NCBI GenBank assembly: GCA_963924555.1
Contig: OZ004595.1
Coordinates: forward strand, 3,844,001-3,908,000
Reading direction: 5' to 3'
DNA length: 64,000 nt
Source of the DNA: Crambe crambe
Taxonomy: Eukaryota > Porifera > Demospongiae > Poecilosclerida > Crambeidae
Under the pieces are notes generated by a model. It saw only the letters and a program-made list of their open reading frames with translations. It searched no databases and was not told the origin of the DNA. This document shows positions 27,501 to 35,150 of the stretch, in pieces (position 1 is the stretch's first letter; each line of letters opens with the position of its first letter). The position numbers were made by a program, and so were the translations under genes.

Positions 27501-29410
27501 AAAATAGCAGGTCATTTTCCAACTTGCTAGCTGTCAACCTACAACATGAAAGACTTTTTTTTTCGCCCCGTACACGTGACCTTGACCTCATAGCAGACTA
27601 GCGAATCTATCATTAGCTTTCTCTTTTGATATTGGCCTCTCAATGCTCAGAGCGTAAGTCTGGTTATCTAATCGAGTATATCAGGTACATCCATAACACC
27701 AGTAAAGGCCTTTAAAAATTGTATACAATTTAAGTCAATGGCAATCTTATTATTATATGCATTAGTCCTTCCAGATCAGATTCATTTCAGCTCATACAAT
27801 ATTGTGATGAAACCTCCAATGAACTACCAAACTTTAACTAGGATAGCAGGATCACAGCATCCAGTTGCCTAGGAAAGTAGGGATGGCTGTGTACAATCCA
27901 GCAGCAAGAGATCGAGTGAACTTCAGTCAAGTAACCCCTTACCCATCACCAATATTACCAAACTACGAGCTAACTATTCCTACTTCACTCCCTTTATATC
28001 CCATCTTGGCCTGTCAAGGGATTGAAGTAGGAATAAGGGGTTACTTGCTCTTGTTGCTGAACTTTTGTGAACCACACACGGCCATCCTACTTTCTTAGAA
28101 TAATTTTTTTCCTTTACTTGTATATTTAGGCAAGAACCAATATATATGATTTTCAATGTAGGGTTCAACGTAAAGGTGCTGATAATGTTTGGGTTCGCTA
28201 CTGGTGTATCCTAGAAGACAGTACAATATCTTGCTATATAAGTCAACGTGATCTGACGCTTACTCTATCTATTCAATTACAAGGCTCTCGAGTGGCTGAA
28301 GCTGAATTAGAATGCCAGCGGAGATATTCCTTTAAAGTTTTCCATGTTGAGAGTGGGCAATGCTTATATTTTGCAGCAGATGATCATTCAGAATTTTTCC
28401 GATGGTTTTCTCAAATCACTCAAGGTGGTGAACAAGTAGTGTCTGATGATTCGACTGGTCCATTTCTTACTTATTATGTTGTGGCCAAAGATGGTTTTAC
28501 ACAATCTAGACGATTAAGTATTTTGTCTGAAGGCGGCAGCAGCAATGTCTCAGAAGGTAGCACTACCACTCTACCTGTACGACCTCCTGGAAACTTGAAT
28601 GGGGCTTTGTACCGAGGAGAATTAATGAAATCTTCTCATACTGGGAAATGGAAACGACGATACTGCATTGTGAAAGATGGGTACTTGAATGTCTATCGTT
28701 CCTCAACAGATAAATCTCCTGTAACCTCAATAACTCTTCATGGTTGTTCTTTGGAATTGGTCAGTACACTTCGTGGATCTCAAAATGAATTTCAGTTCAA
28801 GCTTAACCCAACAGATGCTGGTAAATGCCATACATTCGCTGCACCCAGTGAGACAGAGATGTATACTTGGGTCAGTGCTTTGAGGGATGCTTCATATTGC
28901 AAACCTTCATCAGTTGTGGAAGATCAATCCTACTCACCAATAATTTCTGTAAGTTTGGCCGATGATTAGTAGGGCTTGCCCAATTTTTCGAAAATAATTG
29001 GTGAGGTTAGCATAATGAGAACATTTCCCCCCTACCACACCCATTTCAGCTCTTGCATACACTGCTATTCTGAAAGTTGAAGTAGCTAACATGTCTTCTA
29101 GTTTAGATTGTGTGTGAGCTGGAATCTTTTGATATTGTGACAGAGCCAGTATCAGGAATGCCTTCATTGTTGTTGAGTCACCTAAATGTTCCTAAAGCTC
29201 CAGGAAAAGGAAGGTCCCTTCCAATTGGGGCATCTTTATCCTCCAATACAATTCTATTTAACAATAAAATTTCTTTCGATATTAAGAATAATGGGCAACT
29301 TCTTGAGAATAATAGTCAATTCTTCAAAGAATAATACCTATAAGATTATAGGAAAAATTTGGGCATAATTGTGCAGGCCCTAATAATGAATGAATGTTAG
29401 CTCCAATGGT

Positions 29411-29504
<94 letters not shown>

Positions 29505-32500
29505 GGAACCACATACCTAGTAGAAAAATTATATTTGGCATTTTAGTATATTCGAACCATGCCATGCAAGGGGCGGGGTTTCAAACTAGGGTCTAGTTCA
29601 TGTTATGAAGCACCAACTTAAGCCAAAGGAAGAACAGCAAGGTACCGAAAGTAGCATAGTTTAAGCCTATAAGCTGGAAAGCCTACCTTAGTTTTTGGTG
29701 ATTTCCACATGACTCTCTGCTATTGGATTTTCTGTGCACGAAGCTTTCATGGCTGGCTAACTAGCTTTAGTGCTATATTTGAAGCTTTTCTACTTCAGCC
29801 TAAGCTCTAAACTCTGCAGGCCCAACAATGGTTGAGATGTCATGCATGTATTGGGTAAGGGTCACCAATATTAAGAAATTACGTAGTACACGTCTAATTA
29901 ATTACTAGCTAGGAAAAAAATGGCATTCCGTTCCACTGGCCTCACTAAACTATCAGTGTTTGGTGAGCAATGGTTGAGAGAGAGATGATGATTTTTGGCT
30001 CTTTTATGACAGTAGTAAGTATGGAGATGGGAAGAATGAAGTTTTAGAGTGCATGTAAGAGCAGAAACATTATTACTATGTTTTAATTTTCTACTTGGTA
30101 TGTAATTTTTTCTTTTTTTCTAAGCTAGTTACGAAAGCCATAAGTTGTTGGTGGGTTTTGTTTGTTCGTTTATTTGTTGTTTTTTTCCTACTTTGGTATA
30201 TTACAAAAAAATACAAAAAAAAGGTATTATGAAAAACAAAAAATAAAAAAGCTTAAGGCTGGTATTTTTAGTGAATACTAATTTAGAGGTACTAATTTTA
30301 GCGTTTTTTAGAAATTAACATTATTGTAGTTTACACATTCTCTATCAGATTAGAGCTTAGATCTATAGGTCTAGAAAGTTCCAGAGTCATGTAATTGGAA
30401 TTTACTATATTTAATTTTGTTGCTTATTAGCAATTTAGGCCTTAGTTGGTAAAATACCAGCCGAAAGGTATGGTTGAGAGTTAAATATTTCTACTACTTT
30501 TCAGAGTTGCAGTTCATTCTTTCTTTTCATAATGTAGGGAAAATCATCCCTCAGAAGAAAAAATAAAAAGCTTAAGGATGCTGATCTGATCACCTCAGTA
30601 CCTGCATCTAGTATAACCGATCCAGATCATTCAGGGTTTGCAAATGTTCAATATGGAACAGAACCATGGACAAAATATTGGTGCATTGCTTACAGTAACT
30701 GCCTCTACATTTACCAAGACCAAGCATCTGAATTAACTGTCAAAACTGTAGTGCTTCCAGGTTATGAAGTGAAAATAAAAGAGTTAAATAGCACCAAGTA
30801 TTTGTATAACCTCTCACTGACACATGAAGGAGTCTCACCAGTGCGGATGGCTTTGAAAGACCAGGATGAACTTGATAACTGGGTCAAAATACTGGGAAAG
30901 TTTACTAGAGTGGAGGGAGCCAATAGGCAATCAAAAAGTAACAGCAAATTATTGCCTGATGAAGCTCCAAAAGTGTTGTCGCACAAAATCTCTTCTAAAT
31001 CAGTAGCAGCCAATAAGAAGAAAGGACCAATGAAAGCTGATCATACAATCAAGATTGTTACCGAGGTATGATTTTAGCTAGTAAACATGCTTACTGTATG
31101 GCTGGAAAATTTTTGATTTTGGACTATACTAACAGTTATTCTTGTTCTGGAGTCTAGGTACCAATTTGCAGCCATATGGTATTGTATGGTTCTAAATATT
31201 AAAATCAACATTATGGTGTCTTTCTAGTTGTTTTTTTTTGTTGTTGTTGTTGTTGTTTTTTGTTTATCTTTAGTGGTTCACTCAGTTGAGTTTTGTTTTT
31301 TCACATACAAAGTAGAAAAATGATATTGGCTGTTTTGCCATGAAAAGGGAGGGTTTCAAACTAGAGTCAAAGACTTGCTGTGATGCACCAACTAATTTAG
31401 ACAAGGTAGCATAGATAGCTTAGTATATTTCCAAGTGTATAAGCTGTAAAGCCTACATTAGTTTTTGGTGATTTTTCACGACTCTTTGCTGTTGGATTCT
31501 CCATGCACAAAGCTTTCATGGCTGACTAGTGCTATATTTGAAGCCTTTCTAAACTCTGCTGGCCTCACTGAACTATCTGTGTTTTTTCAGCAATGGCAGA
31601 ACTAGATGGCTTAAAAGCAGTGAATGTATTGTGTAAGGGTCACCGATATTAAAAAATGCAGTAGTATTTGATGTCTAATTATGTAGCTAGGGCCCCGGGA
31701 AAGTGGCATTCCATTTCGCTGGACTCACTAAAGTTTCAGTGTTTGCTGAGCAATGGGATAATTTTGGCCCTTTTACAGCAGATTGCAGTGATCTTGCAAT
31801 ACAAATCCAGAACAGCAAACCAAAATGTACCCCAACTCCAAAACCATTTAAAAGAAAGCTATGTAAATTTTGGTTTTGCTGTTCTGGATTTCATGTTGCG
31901 AGAATCACTGCAATCAGCTATATGACAGTAGTAAGAGACTCTAGAGCGCATGTAGAGCAGATGTTACTGCCATATTAATTACTGGTAAAGCCATGTCAAG
32001 ATGCTGCCTTGCGGTAGTGTTGTGAACCAAACTGATAGTTGCTGTAGCCATGGTCACATTAGCACTATTATGTGGATGGGATGAAAATTAATTGATAAGT
32101 GTGTTACTCAAGCAGTAGACAAAGGTACAGTGTCAATCTACATACCTAGCTTAGAAAATGGTGTGTCCCGCTGGCCTCAATGAATAATTTATGTTTAATG
32201 ACTAAGAACTGATCTCGATCTCTCTCTCTCTCTCTCATATATATAGTAAGTAATAATTAATGTTGTAATGTTATCAGGAGGGCAATGAATCCAGTCCTGG
32301 ACCAAGCTCAACCTCAAAAGAAATAGAGTTTGGACAAAACCTTCAAGATGTTATCATCCATCGATATGAAAAAAGAATTAGAAAAACACACAAAGTCGCA
32401 AACCAGACAGAACAGAAGCTTAAGAAACAGCAGACTTCACTGCTACATTTTAAGAAGGAGCTCTCTCGGCATGTAGTCAAATTACAAGAACTTTCCGATT

Positions 32501-33684
32501 CAGGAGACAGGCATGCACAAAAGCGTCTAAAGAATGTACGAATCAAGCTTGCCCAATTGGATAAAATTGTGCCTTATTTGGGTAAGTATGTTACTGTGAA
32601 CAGGCAAGCAGAGATGCAGACAGTTGCAGTGTTAAAAGAAAGCTGTACGATGGAATTGATGAAAATCCCCAATGGGAGTTCAATAGGAGCAATTTCACAT
32701 GTTAAAGATTCTAGATTCAGTGTTCAATCAGCTGAGAATTCCTCATCTCTACTACCACCACTCAACGAAAAATTACAGCCATCTACAAGCTCTGAAGAGT
32801 TGCAGCAATCTGTCATGGAAAATCCGTATGCCTCTCTTTCAGAAGTAAGAAATGAAGCTGCCAGTAACAGTGTGAAATTGCGCAGTAATTATGCCGAGTT
32901 AGACTTTCAGAAAAACCACAGTGGCAGTACTGTACGACCACCATCTATACAGTATTCTGAAGTTAGGATTGATTCTTTAGGTTTAGGAAAAATTGCTACA
33001 ACAGATGTAGATTGTAATCAGCATGTTACTCTGAATGATAAATCACCACAGGAAGCACCAAATCACAAGTGTATTTCTCTATCAGCTACAGTACAATCCA
33101 ATGAACGTGAAGCAGAAGAATCCAATATTTCACTGCATAATGCTACCCTGACACCTGAAAATGCAGCATTATTTTCAAAGGAAAATAGCACTTCATCTAC
33201 TCCTATTGGTAGACACTGTGTTTCCACAGACACACCTCTTGTACAATCAATTAGTCCTATACCAGGTGAAATTGTGGAAAGAGGATTCACCAGCTTCAAC
33301 CAAATGTCCCCCAAGGCAGAGTTATCACCTCCCCCCCCTCCTCTGAGGAGTGATAGTATTTCTCATGGATCACATAACAAAAAGAAATCACCACCTCCTC
33401 CAGTAGCCAAAAAGCCAAATTCAAGGCAATCACCTGTCCATAAGCTTCCTGAGCAAAGCAGTAACTTGAACCATGAAAGGCATATGAAGTCAGTGATAAA
33501 TGAAAATCCTGAACAGTCATCGTCTGATAATGTTTTGAGTCTCCAAGGAACACCCAGTGTTGTGGACAGAATTAAGGTATATAAATAAGGTAATTTAACT
33601 CCAATAAGAGGATTCCTGTACACCTAGTTGTTATTGGATATCACTTCAATTTATTGATTATCGTTTTTTTATATTTTTTTATAG
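3514..33684 (+). CDS. Six-PH-domain scaffold with YxxP array, coiled coil and SH3 ligands (AFAP-like, novel architecture)
   Basis: Thirteen exons join in one frame: 3514-3562, 4057-4260, 10772-11430, 11959-12353, 21774-21961, 22013-22095, 24404-24958, 25161-25514, 25713-25928, 26788-27143, 28162-28948, 30538-31065 and 32278-33588, about 1,894 residues. Domains in order: N-terminal helix (17-60); PH1 (100-215); a basic linker; PH2 (407-495); seven YxxP motifs (532-724); PH3 (763-870); PH4 (1012-1110); PH5 (1165-1262); PH6 (1312-1410); coiled coil (1478-1555); Tyr motifs at 1642, 1663 and 1684; proline-rich ligands near 1800-1825. Each PH domain ends in the usual Trp-containing helix (e.g. CRRWIKAFQS, TWVSALRD). 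The N-terminal helix, internal PH domains and C-terminal coiled coil resemble AFAP1/XB130 actin-associated adaptors, which have two PH domains. A cytoplasmic, membrane-recruited tyrosine-kinase substrate is the likely role. The end may be spliced: 33576 gtatat to ttatag at 33684 gives a slightly different last few residues. Confidence 0.85.
4057..4260 (+). CDS. Multi-PH gene exon 2, N-terminal helix
   Basis: Acceptor ttgcag, donor gtcagt. Encodes VIQQGLPGIYQYIKVVL followed by a charged helix and ending in GYIPTNRNR. The helix resembles the leucine-rich N-terminus of AFAP proteins. Confidence 0.8.
4752..4781. repeat. (CA)n microsatellite
   Basis: An uninterrupted CA run followed by an AAC-rich tract, intronic. 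Confidence 0.9.
5301..5560. repeat. 130-bp tandem duplication
   Basis: Positions 5301-5430 are repeated at 5431-5560 with a single difference seen (aaattttt vs aaactttt). Non-coding. Confidence 0.9.
5690..6477. mobile_element. Foldback element with TTAA target duplication
   Basis: AGGGTAACTGAA at 5690 is mirrored by TTCAGTTACCCT ending 6477; TTAA flanks both ends (5686-5689, 6478-6481). The arms extend about 220-250 bp with diverged complementarity. TTAA duplication is typical of piggyBac and Kolobok elements. No transposase gene inside. Confidence 0.75.
7271..7293. repeat. (GA)n microsatellite
   Basis: A pure GA run in the intron. Confidence 0.9.
9080..10189. mobile_element. 1.1-kb non-autonomous element with inverted termini
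   Basis: The left end CATAGATATAAGAGGTTTTA... and its near-exact reverse complement at the right end form a ~31-bp terminal repeat, with further complementary patches (gcgcgttgacag / ctgtcaacgcgc). No significant ORF. Confidence 0.65.
10772..11430 (+). CDS. Multi-PH gene exon 3, PH domain 1
   Basis: Acceptor gttgcag, donor gtatgt. PH1 begins NHSGYLLWQDDKMRWRRSWC and closes at SECKKWKDILLQLSSR, then continues into a Ser-rich low-complexity stretch and a Pro/Gln tail. Strong basic residues sit in the first beta-loop. Confidence 0.9.
11959..12353 (+). CDS. Multi-PH gene exon 4, basic linker and first half of PH domain 2
   Basis: Acceptor tttttcag, donor gtaagc, ending with two bases of a Lys codon. 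Carries acidic DDDD stretches, an IYESI tyrosine motif, a lysine-rich KKQKKKDRS linker and PH2 start GERYSGYMLKKNNSGSWKRK. Confidence 0.9.
12700..12990 (+). pseudogene. Helitron-type N-terminal relic (Arg/Glu-rich)
   Basis: Encodes a broken, highly charged stretch (EQQKRARLDRRIEAEEALNR) like the repetitive N-terminal part of Helitron proteins seen better at 56.4-56.9 kb. Adjacent 13.14-13.30 kb sequence is shared with 52.99-53.15 kb, next to the other relic. Confidence 0.35.
13660..14610. mobile_element. Foldback element, ~0.95 kb
   Basis: The left arm has gcggggcggtggaaa...ggtataagttgc; the right arm has the reverse order, aacttataccagg...tttccaccgccc. Inner complementary pairs include ggagagggcctggtacaga and its mirror at 14350. 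Shares its interior with 1.2-1.6 kb. Confidence 0.5.
15130..15600 (+). pseudogene. Cys-rich zinc-binding ORF relic, frameshifted
   Basis: Two overlapping frames must be combined to read it: CMYPECTATPTEERV...YVCETHYQSLYRQ...CAACGAKP in one, then DCPDAHLVSEHFQ...ICCKSCYDAHRV in the next. The paired Cys (CxxxxC, CxxC) and His suggest zinc fingers, of the type seen at the N-terminus of transposon-encoded proteins. The host family is unknown to me. Confidence 0.45.
16044..19576 (-). mobile_element. 3.5-kb DNA transposon with ~440-bp terminal inverted repeats and AGAG duplication
   Basis: Ends are GGGTAATTCCATGTCAAATC at 16044 and its reverse complement ending 19576; the repeats extend inward to about 16490 and 19138. 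AGAG lies immediately outside both ends (16040-16043, 19577-19580). Inside, on the minus strand, is a decayed gene (separate entry). A 4-bp duplication with long inverted repeats does not let me name the superfamily. Confidence 0.85.
16569..18919 (-). pseudogene. Transposase-like gene, broken by stops and frameshifts
   Basis: Reading right to left: start MAEGVSQ at 18919, immediate in-frame TAG at codon 8, then a CASCRKQL zinc-type pair, an acidic linker, a basic KLKRSKKRSKQK patch and VLPKSWSVKRIQEEF (ORF 18814-17990); a shift gives SKFTSLWPKHCVLAGASGKH, then CTYHQNVKLM and CYLEKCTACPG; another shift gives FAVVADFSENYSF, a TAG near 17509, then VTYFSDGAA; another shift gives the NRKNFVNLC and SHGKGACDGVGGTVKR motifs; and a C-terminal WWLACILSV...FLHPHGP module. 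I recognise the pattern as a multicopy uncharacterised animal family. The spaced Asp residues (ADF, SDGAA, CDG) fit an RNase-H-fold transposase, which is inference. Confidence 0.7.
20697..21126. mobile_element. MITE with CAGGGGG inverted termini and 9-bp duplication
   Basis: CAGGGGGGGGGGG..TTGGACAAG at the left is mirrored by CTTGTCCAACCCCCCCTG at the right. GGATCTAAC flanks both sides (20688-20696, 21127-21135). No ORF. Confidence 0.8.
21774..21961 (+). CDS. Multi-PH gene exon 5, second half of PH domain 2
   Basis: Acceptor cattag, donor gtatag. Completes PH2 with FTFCLHCKGVPEMYFSL and EEVYLEWLSKLHAAC, the conserved C-terminal helix with its Trp. Joined to exon 4 across a 9.4-kb intron full of mobile elements. 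Confidence 0.88.
22013..22095 (+). CDS. Multi-PH gene exon 6, short linker
   Basis: Separated from exon 5 by a 51-bp intron ending tgctacag; donor gtattt. Encodes AAEYADALQTGTPNTDNEV and a short acidic tail. Confidence 0.8.
22096..24403 (+). other. Intron 6 of the multi-PH gene (2.3 kb)
   Basis: No exon seen. A 28-bp direct repeat (ctatttgcattcaccttgcc) occurs at 23.42 and 23.85 kb, a ~24-bp tandem (ccctatcttgaatgtatgaaa) at 24.17 kb, and a stretch near 23.25 kb resembles 10.4 kb (cgctactggcag.gtggtgga). Confidence 0.6.
22156..22176. repeat. (GT)n microsatellite and adjacent SINE-like piece
   Basis: A GT run followed by gagtcactgacagtgagtgg and ...ccagtccaccaagctgg, the inverse of motifs found with the tRNA-like repeats at 4.6 and 57.8 kb. 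Confidence 0.6.
24404..24958 (+). CDS. Multi-PH gene exon 7, YxxP tyrosine substrate region
   Basis: Acceptor ctttctag, donor gtgaga, phase 0 at both ends. Carries YNVP, YDTP, YNVP, YDYP, YDDP and YDYP in an acidic, apparently disordered setting. YxxP is the preferred ligand of Crk- and Nck-type SH2 domains once phosphorylated by Src or Abl family kinases. No globular fold is evident. Confidence 0.88.
25161..25514 (+). CDS. Multi-PH gene exon 8, seventh YxxP and first half of PH domain 3
   Basis: Acceptor ataatatag, donor gtaagc. Begins SCRNSAVSGDMVYDHPR (YDHP), then PH3 starts YGQCALRGSLFKKEKFTW. Confidence 0.88.
25713..25928 (+). CDS. Multi-PH gene exon 9, second half of PH domain 3
   Basis: Acceptor gtactag, donor gtattt. 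Completes PH3 with VLTFAADSEEDCRRWIKAFQ, followed by a Lys/Glu linker. Confidence 0.88.
26010..26653. mobile_element. hAT-like small element with 8-bp duplication
   Basis: TGCCTCGGCACTGG near 26012 and CCGGTGCCGAGGCA ending 26653 are inverted termini; AAAAGACC occurs at 26002-26009 and 26654-26661. An 8-bp duplication suits hAT elements. A related copy lies at about 51.1-51.64 kb. In intron 9 of the multi-PH gene. Confidence 0.65.
26788..27143 (+). CDS. Multi-PH gene exon 10, basic linker and start of PH domain 4
   Basis: Acceptor accatag, donor gtacat. Contains a basic SRRK/KRRRKFSW/RRKTEKK linker and ends in EQFQGYLR, the opening strand of PH4. Confidence 0.85.
27205..28110. repeat. Foldback-family copy with hairpin core (27878-28090)
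   Basis: A single arm starts tgatggcacggattgccccattgg, runs through tagcgcagtcaattttga-type and ttgacc..cacgtg blocks, and ends in the hairpin core tagggatggctgtg...cacggccatccta, whose halves carry aagtaaccccttacccatcacc and its complement. Lies in intron 10. Confidence 0.7.
28162..28948 (+). CDS. Multi-PH gene exon 11, PH domains 4 and 5
   Basis: Acceptor caatgtag, donor gtaagt. PH4 continues VWVRYWCILEDSTISCYI and closes at EFFRWFSQITQ. PH5 runs from GALYRGELMKSSHTGKWKRR to EMYTWVSALRDASY. Two PH domains lie in one uninterrupted exon. Confidence 0.92.
29107..29334 (+). CDS. Possible alternative terminal exon of the multi-PH gene
   Basis: After gtttag an open frame starts in the phase left by exon 11 (IVCELESFDIVTEP...), runs 75 codons and ends at a stop at 29334. 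Used as a last exon it would make an isoform with PH1-PH5 but no PH6, coiled coil or tyrosine tail. Alternatively only its first 42 nt, to a gtatca donor, might be included. Not required for the main frame. Confidence 0.3.
   Translation: MVCELESFDIVTEPVSGMPSLLLSHLNVPKAPGKGRSLPIGASLSSNTILFNNKISFDIKNNGQLLENNSQFFKE
29417..29500. repeat. (CT)n microsatellite, ~84 bp
   Basis: A pure CT run in intron 11, just beyond the possible terminal exon. Confidence 0.97.
29503..31990. repeat. Two dispersed repeat copies around exon 13
   Basis: Blocks at 29503-30110 and 31300-31980 share aagtggaac..cata.c.agtagaaaa, gcaaggggcggggtttcaaac, ggcctcactgaactatc and agagtgcatgtaagagcag in order. Related copies are at 49.32-49.76 and 49.78-50.28 kb. 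The ends resemble an inverted accaagtagaaaa / ttttctacttggt pair. Confidence 0.6.
30538..31065 (+). CDS. Multi-PH gene exon 13, PH domain 6
   Basis: Acceptor aatgtag, donor gtatga, phase 0 at both ends. A basic start (GKSSLRRKNKKLKDAD) is followed by PH6 from DHSGFANVQYGTEPWTKYW to DELDNWVKILGKFTR. PH6 is more divergent than the others but keeps the terminal Trp helix. Numbered 13 by counting the possible 29107 exon as 12. Confidence 0.85.
32278..33588 (+). CDS. Multi-PH gene last exon: coiled coil, Tyr motifs, proline-rich tail
   Basis: Acceptor ttatcag. Encodes a charged coiled coil (about 1478-1555), then PYASL, NYAEL and QYSEV tyrosine motifs, then PPPPPLRS and PPPPVAKKP proline-rich ligands. 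The frame stops at 33588. A donor at 33576 (AAG|gtatat) and an acceptor ttatag ending at 33684 would replace the last residues with ALQHQ and a stop. Confidence 0.88.
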   Translation, partial: EGNESSPGPSSTSKEIEFGQNLQDVIIHRYEKRIRKTHKVANQTEQKLKKQQTSLLHFKKELSRHVVKLQELSDSGDRHAQKRLKNVRIKLAQLDKIVPYLGKYVTVNRQAEMQTVAVLKESCTMELMKIPNGSSIGAISHVKDSRFSVQSAENSSSLLPPLNEKLQPSTSSEELQQSVMENPYASLSEVRNEAASNSVKLRSNYAELDFQKNHSGSTVRPPSIQYSEVRIDSLGLGKIATTDVDCNQHVTLNDKSPQEAPNHKCISLSATVQSNEREAEESNISLHNATLTPENAALFSKENSTSSTPIGRHCVSTDTPLVQSISPIPGEIVERGFTSFNQMSPKAELSPPPPPLRSDSISHGSHNKKKSPPPPVAKKPNSRQSPVHKLPEQSSNLNHERHMKSVINENPEQSSSDNVLSLQGTPSVVDRIKVYK

Positions 33685-33921
33685 GCACTACAACACCAAT
33701 AAGTCCAAGTTTGTCATCTTTTGTCTTCCTTTTTTTGTATCATTTATAATGAAGTTGGTATATATTGTTTATTACAATGCTCACATCTTTTCTTTTACAT
33801 TATTCTGTTAGTTCCTCATGACCTTTAAATGAAATGTGGAATTCAATATGCGAGCAGTGTTGGTATGATAATTTAAATGACTGATTTCATATAAAATAAT
33901 TTTTTCCTAGTTACCTAATAA

Positions 33922-34957
33922 TTAAGAAGCAACAGTTTCATCCTTTCCCTTGTAACGCCTTTTTCCATATGAAAAGGGGATGTACTTGTAACGAATCATG
34001 TGCTGATAAATTAGAATAATTATATTTAGAAGTTAAAATTGTTTATAATGACCCACCTTGATCTGTCTTTTCATTGTGATGGTGAAAAGGATAATGAAAT
34101 AAAGAACCAGAATGGGCCAGAATACAGGTATGTTGAATAAAGAAAAGAATGTACACATCAGAGCTATTAAGGTTGCTCTTGTCATTGATAACCTACACAA
34201 ACCAGTATTGAAAATCCACTATTAGAGTCTAGCCCACACAGAAAAAAAAAATTGTCCCCTTCCCTGATGTAACTAAATTTTAACTCTAGCCTTCATAGGA
34301 ATTAATATGATCAGACATGCTCCCACTGATAGACCTCATTACTTCTGAATCAAACGGGTTTTTAAACACTTATTCTCATTGTATTCTTAAAGGACAAATT
34401 TTCTATACAGGAAGCTGCATGTAGTAACATGTACTCAACCTACCAAAACTTAAATTCTGGTAATCTTCGTATAAAGGGTTTAAACTCTTCATTGGACTTG
34501 GTAGGTAATGATGGTCCATCTTTCAACAATAACACATTCATCATTTTTGTTTTTGTCTTGATTTTTTGTACATACCCATTTCATCATCCTCTTCATTTGC
34601 AGGGTCAAATTTGGGTGTGATAAAAGCAATAAACAGGTTAAGCAGATAGATTGCCAAAGCATAAGTCACAATATACCACCCTTGAAGAACAAACACTCGC
34701 ACACCATACATCAGTAATGCAACAACAGAAAATATCCATCTTGGTATTCTATAAGGAACAATACTGTCCAGCAAATTTTGGTAGGCCTGCGTGAAATGGT
34801 GGGCTTTAATTAGAGTACACAAACGGGATGAACATACCACTCCTATTCTCGATGTAAATGATGTTTTTGTTGGAGAAGACGTCTCTATCCCTTCTAAAAG
34901 GAAAATAACGATCAGATAACTAGCTACAGATTAGTCCATGCCATACCTACCATTCAT
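33922..34957 (-). CDS. RER1: RER1, Golgi-to-ER retrieval receptor, complete
   Basis: Six exons on the minus strand join perfectly: 34957-34951 (ATGAATG), 34893-34838, 34786-34576, 34519-34444, 34192-34057 and 34002-33922, 188 residues against about 196 in human. RER1 is a four-helix membrane protein of the early Golgi that returns escaped ER proteins by recognising their transmembrane segments. Hallmarks visible: [85 protein letters not shown] and the GKRRYKGK tail. A 51-bp intron (34837-34787) must be removed to give SRIGVAYQNLLD; reading through it inserts residues foreign to the family. Its 3' end is about 240-330 bp from that of the multi-PH gene, convergent. Confidence 0.96.
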
Positions 34958-35150
34958 TGTTCTTTATGACGTGGCATAGACGGTGTGGGCGTGAGTAGTC
35001 TGGAACTAAATAGCGCACACCACCACCGACCTTTAAGCTTTATCGATCGTATACGGTACGGGTCGTGTGCCCCACCACCACCGCACGTGCGCGCACCCAC
35101 GGCCGGGCGCGCGCTAGTCGCATGTTGCGTAGGGCAAGAAACAATGGCAG
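34958..35150. promoter_or_regulatory. CpG-rich upstream region of RER1, possibly bidirectional
   Basis: The sequence directly upstream of the RER1 start contains tgacgt (CRE-like) and a G+C-rich CpG cluster (gcacgtgcgcgc, gccgggcgcgcgc) unlike the AT-rich surroundings. An ATG in good context (aacaATGGCA, 35143) lies on the other strand just beyond. A divergent promoter is inferred. Confidence 0.4.

Noticed and set aside
27878-28090. The hairpin cores as non-coding RNA genes (e.g. microRNA precursors)
   Set aside because: They are longer and more repetitive than precursors and always accompany the foldback arms, so a mobile repeat is simpler.
29324-29596. ORFs with long (RE)n or (SL)n runs on the two strands
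   Set aside because: They are translations of the CT microsatellite.
34541-34840. The uninterrupted RER1 ORF reading including [17 protein letters not shown]
   Set aside because: These residues are encoded by a 51-bp GT-AG intron; removing it restores the family pattern.
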